Positions 1 to 7,850 of a DNA stretch of 64,000 nucleotides are shown piece by piece. The notes under the pieces were generated by a model, which was not told the origin of the DNA, did no database searches, and saw nothing but the letters and a program-made list of their open reading frames with translations. A program made the translations under genes and the position numbers. Every line of letters starts with the position of its first letter. The stretch's first letter is position 1. Origin of the DNA: Planctomycetota bacterium (lineage in GTDB: Bacteria; Planctomycetota; Phycisphaerae; Phycisphaerales; Zrk34); NCBI GenBank assembly GCA_016125255.1, contig WGMD01000012.1, positions 124,001 through 188,000 on the forward strand. The letters run 5' to 3'.

Positions 1-137
1 CCCATGTCGGTGAGCATGGACAAGGCGTATCGCTCGACGGCGGGACGAAGGGCGAAGGCGTAGATCGCCAGCACGATGGTCAAAAGGACCAGCGTCAGCA
101 GGAAGACCCATCGCAGAAAACGGCGGAGTCGCGCCAT
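1..137 (-). CDS. N-terminus of a membrane-anchored protein (truncated by window edge)
   Basis: The reverse strand reads from an ATG at 137 to the window edge, giving 45 residues. It starts with a basic stretch (MARLRRFLRW), followed by a strongly hydrophobic helix at about residues 10-30, then a soluble stretch. This is a type II signal anchor, so the rest of the protein probably lies outside the cytoplasm. A hexamer TATCAT ends six bases before the ATG and no Shine-Dalgarno is visible, so the message may be leaderless. The gene is divergent from the gene at 258. Too little is present to name a family. Confidence 0.55.
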   Translation of the reverse strand, partial: MARLRRFLRWVFLLTLVLLTIVLAIYAFALRPAVERYALSMLTDM

Positions 138-215
138 GCGAGGATGATACGTCCATTGAGGGAGCGATGTTTGACGATAGGATAGATGGGCCGGTCACGT
201 GTGCGGCCGGTTGGT

Positions 216-245
216 GTGACAAGCGTTCGGGTCATCTGGTAAGAT
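216..245 (+). promoter_or_regulatory. Putative sigma70-type promoter for the 258-5222 cluster
   Basis: GTGACA at 216-221 and TAAGAT at 240-245 are separated by 18 bases. A GGAG ribosome binding site lies just downstream at 247-250. Identified by eye only. Confidence 0.35.
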
Positions 246-257
246 TGGAGCGTCGTT

Positions 258-881
258 ATGGCTGTGGCAATCAGGAAGAAGGTCAAGCATTCGTCCGCCC
301 GCACCGCCCCGAAAGCATCGGCCGGCAAGGGCGAGAAAGGCAAGGTCAGGCGTATGGCGAAAGACGAAAAGGGCGGGCAGGATCAGAATCTCGATCAGGT
401 GCGCGATCTGCTGTTCGGCGCTCAGATGCGCGAGGCGGACAAGCGCTTCGTCGCCATGGAGGAGCGGCTTCAGAAGGAAGCCAACGCGCTGCGCGATGAA
501 ATCCGCAAGCGTTTCGACTCGCTTGAAAACTACGTCAAGACCGAACTTGAATCGCTCACCGAGCGGCTCAAGAAGGAGCAGGCCGAGCGGATGGCGGCGC
601 TCAAGACGTTGACCAAGGACCTCGCAGACACGGCCAAGCAACTTGAGAAATTCGCCGAGGCGACGGGCGAAGAGCAGCAGAAGATGCGGGCCCAGATGCT
701 CGAGCAGAGCAAGATGCTGCGCGATGAGCTGGTCACGGCCAACGATGCGCAGACGGCGGCGCGCGTGGCGGCGGTGGCGGAGCTGCGCGACGAGAAGACC
801 GACCGGCACGCGCTGGCGGCGATGCTCAACGAGATGGCCATGCAGCTTTCGGGCAAGGGCGCCAAGCCGGCCAAGAAGTAA
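258..881 (+). CDS. Basic coiled-coil protein, first gene of the GTPase/OmpA cluster
   Basis: 207 residues. The N-terminal 40 residues are rich in Lys, Ala and Gly, and from about residue 45 to 185 the protein is almost entirely charged heptad-like helix (Glu, Lys, Arg, Leu, Met), so a long coiled coil is expected. No signal peptide or membrane segment is visible. The start at 258 has GGAG eight bases upstream; an internal Met at 354 is a possible alternative. It lies 49 bases before the OmpA/BON gene and in the same direction, so it may act with that protein and the GTPase. I do not recognise a named family. Confidence 0.75.
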   Translation: MAVAIRKKVKHSSARTAPKASAGKGEKGKVRRMAKDEKGGQDQNLDQVRDLLFGAQMREADKRFVAMEERLQKEANALRDEIRKRFDSLENYVKTELESLTERLKKEQAERMAALKTLTKDLADTAKQLEKFAEATGEEQQKMRAQMLEQSKMLRDELVTANDAQTAARVAAVAELRDEKTDRHALAAMLNEMAMQLSGKGAKPAKK

Positions 882-930
882 CAAGTCGGTGATGATGTGA
901 ACGGTATGATCGGACTGCGCGGGGATGCGC

Positions 931-3672
931 ATGACGGACGGGCAGGACTTGACGCCGCAGGGACACGAAGGCGCGACGCCGCCGAATGACGCGGCTTCGA
1001 TGGACAAGCTGCGCCGTCTGATCGTCGGACCCGAGCAGGATCGACTCGACGAAATCGAAGAGCGCATGGACGGCGGGGAGCACCAGGCCCGCGAAGTCGG
1101 CAAGGTGCTCCCGCAGGCGATGCGATTAAGTCTCAAGACGGACGATCAGATCGCCGACGCCATGTCGCCGATGATCGACCGCGCGATTCACACCTCGGTG
1201 CAGAAGAATCCGCAGCCGATCACCGATGCGATTTTCCCCATCATCGGCCCGGCGATCCGTAAAGCCATCCGCGAAGCGTTCTCGAACATGATCGAGTCGC
1301 TCAACTCGGCGCTGGAGCACAGTTTCTCGCCGCGGTCGATCGGATGGCGCATCGAAGCTTGGCGCACCGGCAAGAGCTTCGCCGAGGTCGTGCTCACGCA
1401 CACGATCGTCTACCGTGTCGAGCAGGTGTTTCTGATTCACAAGGAAACCGGCCTGCTGCTTCAGCATGTGGTGGCGGACGCGGTGGCGGCGCAGGACGCG
1501 GACATGGTGTCGGGCATGCTGACGGCGATTCAGGATTTCGTGCGCGACTCGTTCGGAGCCGGCGAAGGCGAATCGGTCGGCACGATGCAGGTCGGCGAAT
1601 TAACGGTCTGGGTCGAAGCGGGGCCCCGCGCGGTGCTGGCGGGCGTGATGCGCGGCAACCCGCCGGCGGCGCTGCGCCAGCAGATGATCGAAACGCTCGA
1701 AGCGATCCATCGCGAGCAGGGCCAGTCGCTGGCGGACTTTTCGGGCGACGCCGCGCCGTTCGAGTATTCGCGCCCGAAACTCGAGGCGCTGCTCAAGGAG
1801 GCCAAGCAGGAGAAGGAGAAGACCGGCGCGCCCGTGCTGGCGGTGGCGGCGATCGTTCTGCTGATGCTCGTCATCATCGTCTGGATCGCACTGGGCTGGT
1901 ACGCGCATCATGCATGGAACGGCTACATTCAGGCGCTGCGCGATGAGCCGGGGCTGGTTGTGACCGAGGCGAAGCGCGAGGACGGACGGTATTTCGTCGC
2001 CGGGCTGCGCGATCCATTGGCCCGCGATCCCAGGTCGCTGCTCGGCACGTACGGATTTTCCGAAGGCGATGTCGTCGAGGACTGGCAGCCGTATCACGCG
2101 CTGCATCCGGCGCTGGTGCAGAAGCGGCTGCTCATGCTGCTGGCGCCGCCGCCGGGCGTGACGCTGACATTCGACAAGGGTGTCGCCACGCTCAGCGGCG
2201 AGGCCGACAGCGCCTTCGTCGACGAGGCCCGCGTGCTGGCGCGCTCCGTGCCGGGCGTGATCAAGGTCGATGACCATGACCTGAAGGTCAACGATGCGGC
2301 GAGTGTGACGATGCGGCGGGTCGAACGCATGCTCACGCCGCCGCAGACGGTGAAACTCGAATTGGTGGGGCATACGATCCGCGCGAGCGGGGAGGCGCCG
2401 GGGCAGTGGATCGACCGGGCGACGCTGCTGGCGCCGCTCCTGCCGGGCATCGAAGCTTTCGATACGCGTCAGCTTACCGCCTCCGACCGCCAGCAGGCGG
2501 TGTTCCGCGAGGCGTATCGCGTGCTCGCACCGCCGGATTCGGTCGTGCTCGACTACAAGGACGGCGTCATCACCGCACGCGGCAAGGCGACGACCCAGTG
2601 GATCGAACAGGCCCGCATGCTCGCCCGTTCCATCGCCGGCGTCGAGGTCTATCACGATGACGATGTCGTCGCCGCCGACGCCGACGAACTGCTGCTCGCG
2701 CGGGCTCGGCGCGTGCTCGAGCCGCCGGCGGGCGTGACGCTCGCCGCCCAGTCCGGCGTCGTCACGGCGACCGGCAGCGCTCCCGAAAAATGGATCGCCG
2801 ATGCGAAACTGCTCATTCGCGCCGTCGACGGCGCGGCGGCATATCACGATGAATACCTCAAGCCGTCCGATCACGCCCAGCGGCTGCTGGCCCGGGCGAA
2901 CAAGCTGCTCAATCCGCCCCCGACCGTGAAGCTCGCGCTCGACGGCGACACGATCAACGCCAGCGGGTCCGCCACGCACGAGTGGATCGCCTCCGCGCGT
3001 CTGCTCGCCCGCTCGATCGACGGGGCGAGCGGTTACACCGACGGCGGCGTGACTGACACGGATTTCGCCGATCGACTCGTCTCGCGCGCCACGCTCGCGC
3101 TGCGCCCGCCGCCGACCGTGAAACTCAGCGTCGACGGGCAGACGCTTAAGGCGGAAGGGTCGGCTTCCCGCCCCTGGATCGCCGAGGCCCGCCGCCTCGC
3201 GCCGCTCATTGAAGGCGTCAAGGCGTATGACGAAACCGGGCTGAGCGATGTCACGACCGCCAAGTTCAACGCCGCACGCCAACGCATCGAGACGCGCACC
3301 GTGTACTTCACGCAGAACCGCGATCTGATCATCGAGGATCAGGAGCGCGTCATCGGCGCGTTGACGAACGATATGCGCGACCTGCTCGATGCCGCGGCGG
3401 CGATGAACCAAAAGGTGCGGATCGAAGTGACCGGACACACCGACATCACCGATCAGGGCGAGTCCGCGCAGAAACTCAGCCAGTCGCGGGCGGACATGGT
3501 GGTCCGACTGCTGAGTCTGGCGGGCATCGAGCCGAGCGTGTTCACGACCGTCGCCGCCGGCAACAGCGTCCGCCTCGGCCCGCAGGACACCGAAGAGCAG
3601 AAGGCCCGGCATCGCCGGACGACGTTCCGTGTCATGATCGTCAACGATGGGAAAACGCAGGGAAATCCGTGA
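931..3672 (+). CDS. Membrane-spanning protein: roadblock-like N-domain, six BON-like repeats, OmpA C-domain
   Basis: 913 residues from ATG 931, which has GGGGA five bases upstream; ATG 925 is in the same frame. Residues 1-300 carry no export signal. Within them, about 158-270 read like a roadblock/longin-type domain (VEQVFLIHKETG, then a helix, then strands). A single membrane helix follows at about 301-324. Residues 397-777 hold six repeats of about 67 residues resembling BON domains, with a recurring pattern of PP-x-V-x-L, then G, W-I and A-R-LL. Residues 790-907 are an OmpA-family peptidoglycan-binding domain with the EVTGHTD signature. The layout predicts a cytoplasmic head, an inner-membrane anchor and a periplasmic arm ending on the cell wall. 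The stop overlaps the GTPase start. The roadblock assignment is inferred from pattern, not from a search. Confidence 0.85.
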   Translation: MTDGQDLTPQGHEGATPPNDAASMDKLRRLIVGPEQDRLDEIEERMDGGEHQAREVGKVLPQAMRLSLKTDDQIADAMSPMIDRAIHTSVQKNPQPITDAIFPIIGPAIRKAIREAFSNMIESLNSALEHSFSPRSIGWRIEAWRTGKSFAEVVLTHTIVYRVEQVFLIHKETGLLLQHVVADAVAAQDADMVSGMLTAIQDFVRDSFGAGEGESVGTMQVGELTVWVEAGPRAVLAGVMRGNPPAALRQQMIETLEAIHREQGQSLADFSGDAAPFEYSRPKLEALLKEAKQEKEKTGAPVLAVAAIVLLMLVIIVWIALGWYAHHAWNGYIQALRDEPGLVVTEAKREDGRYFVAGLRDPLARDPRSLLGTYGFSEGDVVEDWQPYHALHPALVQKRLLMLLAPPPGVTLTFDKGVATLSGEADSAFVDEARVLARSVPGVIKVDDHDLKVNDAASVTMRRVERMLTPPQTVKLELVGHTIRASGEAPGQWIDRATLLAPLLPGIEAFDTRQLTASDRQQAVFREAYRVLAPPDSVVLDYKDGVITARGKATTQWIEQARMLARSIAGVEVYHDDDVVAADADELLLARARRVLEPPAGVTLAAQSGVVTATGSAPEKWIADAKLLIRAVDGAAAYHDEYLKPSDHAQRLLARANKLLNPPPTVKLALDGDTINASGSATHEWIASARLLARSIDGASGYTDGGVTDTDFADRLVSRATLALRPPPTVKLSVDGQTLKAEGSASRPWIAEARRLAPLIEGVKAYDETGLSDVTTAKFNAARQRIETRTVYFTQNRDLIIEDQERVIGALTNDMRDLLDAAAAMNQKVRIEVTGHTDITDQGESAQKLSQSRADMVVRLLSLAGIEPSVFTTVAAGNSVRLGPQDTEEQKARHRRTTFRVMIVNDGKTQGNP

Positions 3673-4166
3673 TGATTCAAAAGAAGATCTGCATGCTGGG
3701 CGCGTTCGCCGTGGGCAAGACCAGTCTTGTCGCGCGCTACGTGCACAGCATGTTCTCCGACAAGTATCACTCGACCGTCGGCGTCAAGATCGACAAGCGA
3801 CAGGTGCAGGTCAAAGGGCAGGACGTGACGATGATGCTCTGGGACCTGGCCGGCGAGGACGAGCTGATGAAAGTGCGGACCAGCTACCTCAAGGGCGCGT
3901 CCGGCTACCTGCTCGTCATCGATCGCACGCGCCTGGTGACATACGACGTGGCGATGCAGCTTCATCAGCGCGTGATCAATGAAGTGGGCGAGATGCCTTT
4001 CATCGTCCTGCTCAACAAGTCCGACCTCGTCGATCAGTTCGACATCCCGCAGGAGATGATCGACACGCTCAAACAGAACGGTTGGACGGTGATCGAGACG
4101 AGCGCGAAGGAGGGCGTTGGCGTGGCGGAGGCGTTCGAAACACTCGCAGCCCGGACCCTGGAGTAG
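3672..4166 (+). CDS. Ras/Rab-like small GTPase
   Basis: 164 residues, about the size of a bare Ras-type G domain. All five G boxes are present and fall at nearly Ras numbering: P-loop GAFAVGKT at 10-17, switch I Thr35, G3 WDLAGED at 57-63, NKSD at 116-119 and SAK at 145-147. The position equal to Ras Gln61 is Glu62, so intrinsic hydrolysis may be slow. There is no C-terminal Cys for lipidation, as is usual in bacterial members. The ATG shares bases with the TGA of the upstream OmpA/BON gene, which implies translational coupling; an in-frame GTG lies at 3669. The degenerate cyclase gene follows three bases after the stop. A partner role with the roadblock-like domain upstream is inferred. Confidence 0.92.
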   Translation: MIQKKICMLGAFAVGKTSLVARYVHSMFSDKYHSTVGVKIDKRQVQVKGQDVTMMLWDLAGEDELMKVRTSYLKGASGYLLVIDRTRLVTYDVAMQLHQRVINEVGEMPFIVLLNKSDLVDQFDIPQEMIDTLKQNGWTVIETSAKEGVGVAEAFETLAARTLE

Positions 4167-4169
4167 ATC

Positions 4170-5222
4170 ATGTCCAACTGGCCCAATGCGATCACGACCT
4201 ACATCGGCGATTGGCTCAATACGAGCCGCGACATGGCGTACTTCTGCGTCAATGCCGAAGGCGCGATCGGCGAGCGGGGCGGATCGCTGGGCAAGTACGG
4301 GCTGGATGCGCTTGGCGACGGCGCGAATATCGAGGCGCACGCCCCGTATCTGGTCGGGCTCATTCCCTCGCCGGGCGAGCCGGTGCTGCTCGAATCCGTG
4401 CAGGTCGGGCCGGAGCGATATGCGGATGTGCACGTCATTCCCGGCGGATCGGGCGCCGCCGGCGACTGGGCCGTGCTCATCGACTGCACCTCGGCCGTGC
4501 AGCTACATCAGCGCATTCAGCAGGCCACCAACGAGCGCGCCCTGCTGCGCGATCAGCTCGCCGCTCAGAACCGCGCCATTCGCACGGAGCAGGAGAAGTC
4601 CGAATCGCTCCTGGAGAGCATTCTGCCCAAGGCGATCGTCGGGCAGCTCAAGGCGGGGCAGACGAAAATAGCGCAGACATTTGATCAGGCGTCGGTGCTC
4701 TCTGCGGAAGTGGTGGATTTTTCGATGATGACGCGGTCGATGTCGCCGACGCAAAAGGTGGACCTGCTCAACGAAGTGTTCACGGGGTTCGACGATCTGG
4801 CGCGCGAGCTGGGCGTCGAGAAGATCAAGACGCTCGGCGAGGTGTACGAAGTCGCGGCGGGGGTGCCGACGGCGATGGTGCATCATGCGTCGGCGCTGGC
4901 GGAGATGGCGCTGCGGATGCAGCAGGCGGTGATGGAGGTCGAGGCGGGGCTCGACAAGCCGCTGCGGCTTCGGATCGCCATCGGGACCGGGCCGGTCGTG
5001 GCGGGGGTCATCGGGACTTGGAAGTTCGGCTACGACGTGTGGGGCGAAATCGTCAACACGACCAACGCCCTGCGCGTGTCGGCCCCGCCGGGGAGCATTC
5101 AGGTGACCGAGTCGGCGTTCGCGCTTCTTCGCGAGAAGTTCCTGCTGGAGGAGCGCGGGGCGTATTTTGTGAAGGGCGAGGGGGAAGTGATCACGTATCT
5201 ACTTCAGGGCCGGCGAATGTGA
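4170..5222 (+). CDS. PAS-coiled coil-class III cyclase homologue with altered catalytic residues
   Basis: 350 residues. About 20-110 look like a PAS-type sensor domain, 110-160 a coiled-coil linker, and 170-350 a class III nucleotidyl cyclase domain (LSAEVVDF, EKIKTLGE, YDVWGEIVN). The two metal-binding Asp positions are Glu180 and Glu224, and the transition-state Arg position (four after Asn296) is Ala300. Activity as an adenylate or guanylate cyclase is therefore doubtful, and a regulatory pseudo-cyclase is more likely. It starts three bases after the GTPase stop with GGAG upstream, so it is almost certainly co-transcribed. Its last 24 bases overlap the convergent lipoprotein gene. Confidence 0.88.
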   Translation: MSNWPNAITTYIGDWLNTSRDMAYFCVNAEGAIGERGGSLGKYGLDALGDGANIEAHAPYLVGLIPSPGEPVLLESVQVGPERYADVHVIPGGSGAAGDWAVLIDCTSAVQLHQRIQQATNERALLRDQLAAQNRAIRTEQEKSESLLESILPKAIVGQLKAGQTKIAQTFDQASVLSAEVVDFSMMTRSMSPTQKVDLLNEVFTGFDDLARELGVEKIKTLGEVYEVAAGVPTAMVHHASALAEMALRMQQAVMEVEAGLDKPLRLRIAIGTGPVVAGVIGTWKFGYDVWGEIVNTTNALRVSAPPGSIQVTESAFALLREKFLLEERGAYFVKGEGEVITYLLQGRRM

Positions 5223-6119
5223 CATTTCCGCGCGCAGCGCCGTGATGAGCGCGAGGTCCTCGGCGCTGCTCAGTTCGTGAGCCAGTTTGTCGGCGAGCGA
5301 AGCGGTCGATTGCGCCGCGGCCATGTCCCCCTGCGCGAGCTGCGAGCGGGCGGCCCGATACGCGCGGTCGAAGGCGCGATCGGGGTGACCCTCCTTTTGA
5401 TAGGCGTCGGCGGCGGCGGACAGCGCGTCGGACATGGCGCTGTAACGACCGGCGGATTGCATCGCGGCGGCGTGACGGTCGAAGGCGTCGGCGGCGGCGG
5501 CGAAGTCGCCGCGCAACACGGCGATGCGGGCAACGAGGTCATACGCATGACGCGTCGCATCGGCCGCTTGCGCCTCCGCCAGCGCCCCCTCGGCCGCGTC
5601 GGCGTCATGGCGATCACAGGCGATGAGCCCGCGCAGGCGGTGCGCTTCAAAGAGATGCGCGGCGGCGGGCTTCGACGCCGGATCGTGCAGCAAGGCGTCG
5701 AGCAAGCCGACCGATTCGTCGAGATTCCCCGCTTCGTAGGCGAGCCGGGCATCGACGAGCAGCGCATCGGCGAGCGGCGCGCCCGTGCTTCGCATCGCCG
5801 CCCGCGACTCTCGAACGGCGGTTGTCGCGGCGGCGTACTGCTTCTGTGCTTCGAGCGTCAGCGCGAGATTGAACGACTGTGCGGCGACCTGTTCTGCGTC
5901 ATCGATGTAGCGGGCGCGGACAAGGGCGAGGCGATACAAGCGGGCGGCCTGCGGGTAGAGCCCGCCGTCGAAGGCGGTGCGGGCGGCGGTGGCGCTGCGG
6001 GCCAGTTCCGCGTCGATCCTGGCGGTCGGCGCGTCGCTGCGCTTGGGCGCGGAGCCGCAGGCGCTGAGCATAGCGGCGAGCGCGGACAGGAGCAGGAGAT
6101 GGCGAAGCGGGTGCGTCAT
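5199..6119 (-). CDS. Lipoprotein with helical TPR-like repeats, end of the Mla-type operon
   Basis: 306 residues from ATG 6119, with AGGTGAT seven bases upstream. The N-terminus is a lipoprotein signal ending in LSAC, and the rest is Ala-rich paired helices that resemble tetratricopeptide repeats. It starts eight bases after the stop of the MlaD gene, so it belongs to that operon. Its position matches auxiliary envelope lipoproteins of MCE systems, where an outer-membrane or periplasmic partner is needed. No close family is recognised. The 3' end overlaps the end of the convergent cyclase gene. Confidence 0.82.
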   Translation of the reverse strand: MTHPLRHLLLLSALAAMLSACGSAPKRSDAPTARIDAELARSATAARTAFDGGLYPQAARLYRLALVRARYIDDAEQVAAQSFNLALTLEAQKQYAAATTAVRESRAAMRSTGAPLADALLVDARLAYEAGNLDESVGLLDALLHDPASKPAAAHLFEAHRLRGLIACDRHDADAAEGALAEAQAADATRHAYDLVARIAVLRGDFAAAADAFDRHAAAMQSAGRYSAMSDALSAAADAYQKEGHPDRAFDRAYRAARSQLAQGDMAAAQSTASLADKLAHELSSAEDLALITALRAEMSHSPALK

Positions 6120-6127
6120 GCGGCGGA

Positions 6128-7141
6128 TCACCTGGGCGAATCGATGGGGGGAAGGCGCTGCGGCGCGGTGTCGGGCGCGACGTAGTCGCGGAAGAGCCAA
6201 TGGTTCTGAATCGCATCGATGAGGCGCTCGGCTTCGTGGAGCGTCTGCTGGGCCTGAAGCACGAGGCCCGGCATGGTCTGCACGCTGTCGGAAAGGCCCT
6301 GCGTCAGTTCGGGCAGCTTCTGACCGGTCGTTTTCATGTCGGCGACGAACGTGCGCAGGTCGGCGAGAATAGCGTTAATCTGCACGACGGCTTCGGGAAG
6401 CTTGTCGGTGCTCTTGCCGGCGTCGTCGATGATCTTTTGCGTCTTGTCGATCGCGGCGCTGAGTTGATCGACGCTGTGTGTGAGTTTGTCGGCCAAGGCG
6501 CGATCCTTGAGCAGGCGGCCGACGATGCCCTCGCCCTGATCGACGCTGGCGGAGATGTTGTTCAGATGGGCGATGAGCTGCTGAAGCGAGCCATCCTTGT
6601 TGCGCAGGTCGACGGCGAGCTGGCGATACTCGGTGACGGCGAGGTGGATTTCCTTGAGGGTGGGCACGGCTTCCTGGCGGATTTCGCCGATCATCTCCTG
6701 GAGCATGTCGGTGGGGGAGCGATCGGCGGTGGTGGAAAGCGGCGGGCTTTTGTCGGTGAGCGGGGCGCCGGAGCCGCGCGAGATTTCGACGTAAGAATCG
6801 CCGCCGACGCCGAAGCGCTTTTTGATGATTGCGACGGAATCGGAGGCGAGGAATCGGGCGAAATCGGAACGGATGGCGATGCGTGCCTCCATGCGACCTT
6901 CCTCAGAGACGCGGACGGCTTCGACCTCGCCGACGCGCGTGCCCATGATTTCGATGTCGCCGCCGACGCGCAGGCCGTAGGATCCGTCCTCGGGGAGCGC
7001 GAGCGTTAAGCGTGAAAGCGGGACGAACCATCGCTGGGTGCGCGAGGCGATGACGAAGAAGGTCATCGCGGCGAGAGCGGCGACGATGACCAGTGCGCCG
7101 ACCGCCTTGTTGACCCGGCCTTGATCAATCCCGCGCGGCAT
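6128..7141 (-). CDS. mlaD: MlaD/MCE-family lipid-transport protein
   Basis: 337 residues from ATG 7141, which has GGAGG eight bases upstream and overlaps the previous gene by 17 bases; an in-frame GTG at 7162 is a weaker start. One N-terminal membrane helix at about 10-33 is followed by a single MCE domain (about 40-120) with the typical pattern GLRVGGDIEIMGTRVGEV and later VGGDSYVEI. Residues 150-310 are helical, as in proteins whose MCE rings extend into a tube. The known role of the family is lipid carriage between inner and outer membranes, together with MlaE and an ATPase. This supports a two-membrane envelope. Confidence 0.92.
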   Translation of the reverse strand: MPRGIDQGRVNKAVGALVIVAALAAMTFFVIASRTQRWFVPLSRLTLALPEDGSYGLRVGGDIEIMGTRVGEVEAVRVSEEGRMEARIAIRSDFARFLASDSVAIIKKRFGVGGDSYVEISRGSGAPLTDKSPPLSTTADRSPTDMLQEMIGEIRQEAVPTLKEIHLAVTEYRQLAVDLRNKDGSLQQLIAHLNNISASVDQGEGIVGRLLKDRALADKLTHSVDQLSAAIDKTQKIIDDAGKSTDKLPEAVVQINAILADLRTFVADMKTTGQKLPELTQGLSDSVQTMPGLVLQAQQTLHEAERLIDAIQNHWLFRDYVAPDTAPQRLPPIDSPR

Positions 7142-7841
7142 CGGCGGCCTCCGAGAATGCACGCAGGCGCGAGCCGAACATGCGGTAGCGGGCGGTGGGG
7201 CGAAGGACGCGGCTGCGCCAGATTTCGATGTTGGTCGTGGTCCACATGACGGCGGCGCCGCGCGATCGAGCGGCGCGGACGGCGTTGATGAGCGCGGGCA
7301 TGATCTCGGGGAAGGCGCCGCGCGTGGGGCGCTCGAGGATGATGAGCTTCGGCTCCCCGAGAAAAGCGCGGACGCAGGCGGCGCGCGTCAGGTCCTGCGA
7401 GCGTGCGGCGAAGACCGGGCCGCGCGGCAGACCGGACAGGTCCCACTGTTTGGCGAACTCGGCGGCCTCGTCGACGATCTGCCGCGGGTCGACGCCGTCG
7501 TGGTGCATGCGGGCCAGGACGATATTGGCGGCGATGTCGAGATTGCTGACCCAACCGGCACGGGCGAACACGCGGCCGATTGTCCCGCGATGTTTGGCGG
7601 CGTCATCGATGGACATCGACTGCCAGTCCTCGCCGAGGAAGCGGATTGTTCCGCGGTCGGGTTTGATCAGACCGCCGGCGCCGTCGGCGAGGGGCGTGAT
7701 TTCATGTTCACGATCGAGCAGGACGAGCGCGAGGTCGCCGGCTGCGAGGGACAGGTTCGTCTGCCACAGACCCGAGTCATAGGCGCCGCGCGACTCGATT
7801 GTCACGTTGTCGAAGCTCAGGATGGTTGCGGCGTCGGGCAT
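7125..7841 (-). CDS. Degenerate ABC ATPase subunit (MlaF position) lacking nucleotide-binding motifs
   Basis: 238 residues. The overall ABC ATPase frame is recognisable (GGLIKPDRGTIRFLGED, later GEPKLIILERPTRG), but the key motifs are gone. The Walker A position (about residues 41-51) reads LLDREHEITPL instead of GxxGxGKS/T. The signature site (147-152) reads RSQDLT instead of LSGGQ. The Walker B end is LERPT (E170, R171) instead of DEPT. The H-loop site (about 202) is Thr. The reading frame is intact and clean, so this is a pseudoenzyme and not a broken gene. It sits between MlaE and MlaD genes, exactly where MlaF belongs. It may be structural, may pair with an ATPase encoded elsewhere, or may mark an ATP-independent transporter. 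Confidence 0.85.
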   Translation of the reverse strand: MPDAATILSFDNVTIESRGAYDSGLWQTNLSLAAGDLALVLLDREHEITPLADGAGGLIKPDRGTIRFLGEDWQSMSIDDAAKHRGTIGRVFARAGWVSNLDIAANIVLARMHHDGVDPRQIVDEAAEFAKQWDLSGLPRGPVFAARSQDLTRAACVRAFLGEPKLIILERPTRGAFPEIMPALINAVRAARSRGAAVMWTTTNIEIWRSRVLRPTARYRMFGSRLRAFSEAADAARD

Positions 7842-7850
7842 GGTGCGGCG

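Noticed and set aside
1600-3612. 670-codon open frame on the minus strand
   Set aside because: Shadow of the BON-repeat gene; its apparent repeats simply mirror the repeats on the coding strand.
5199-6185. Plus-strand frame opposite the lipoprotein gene
   Set aside because: Gly/Arg-rich composition without motifs, whereas the minus strand has a proper lipoprotein signal and operon spacing.
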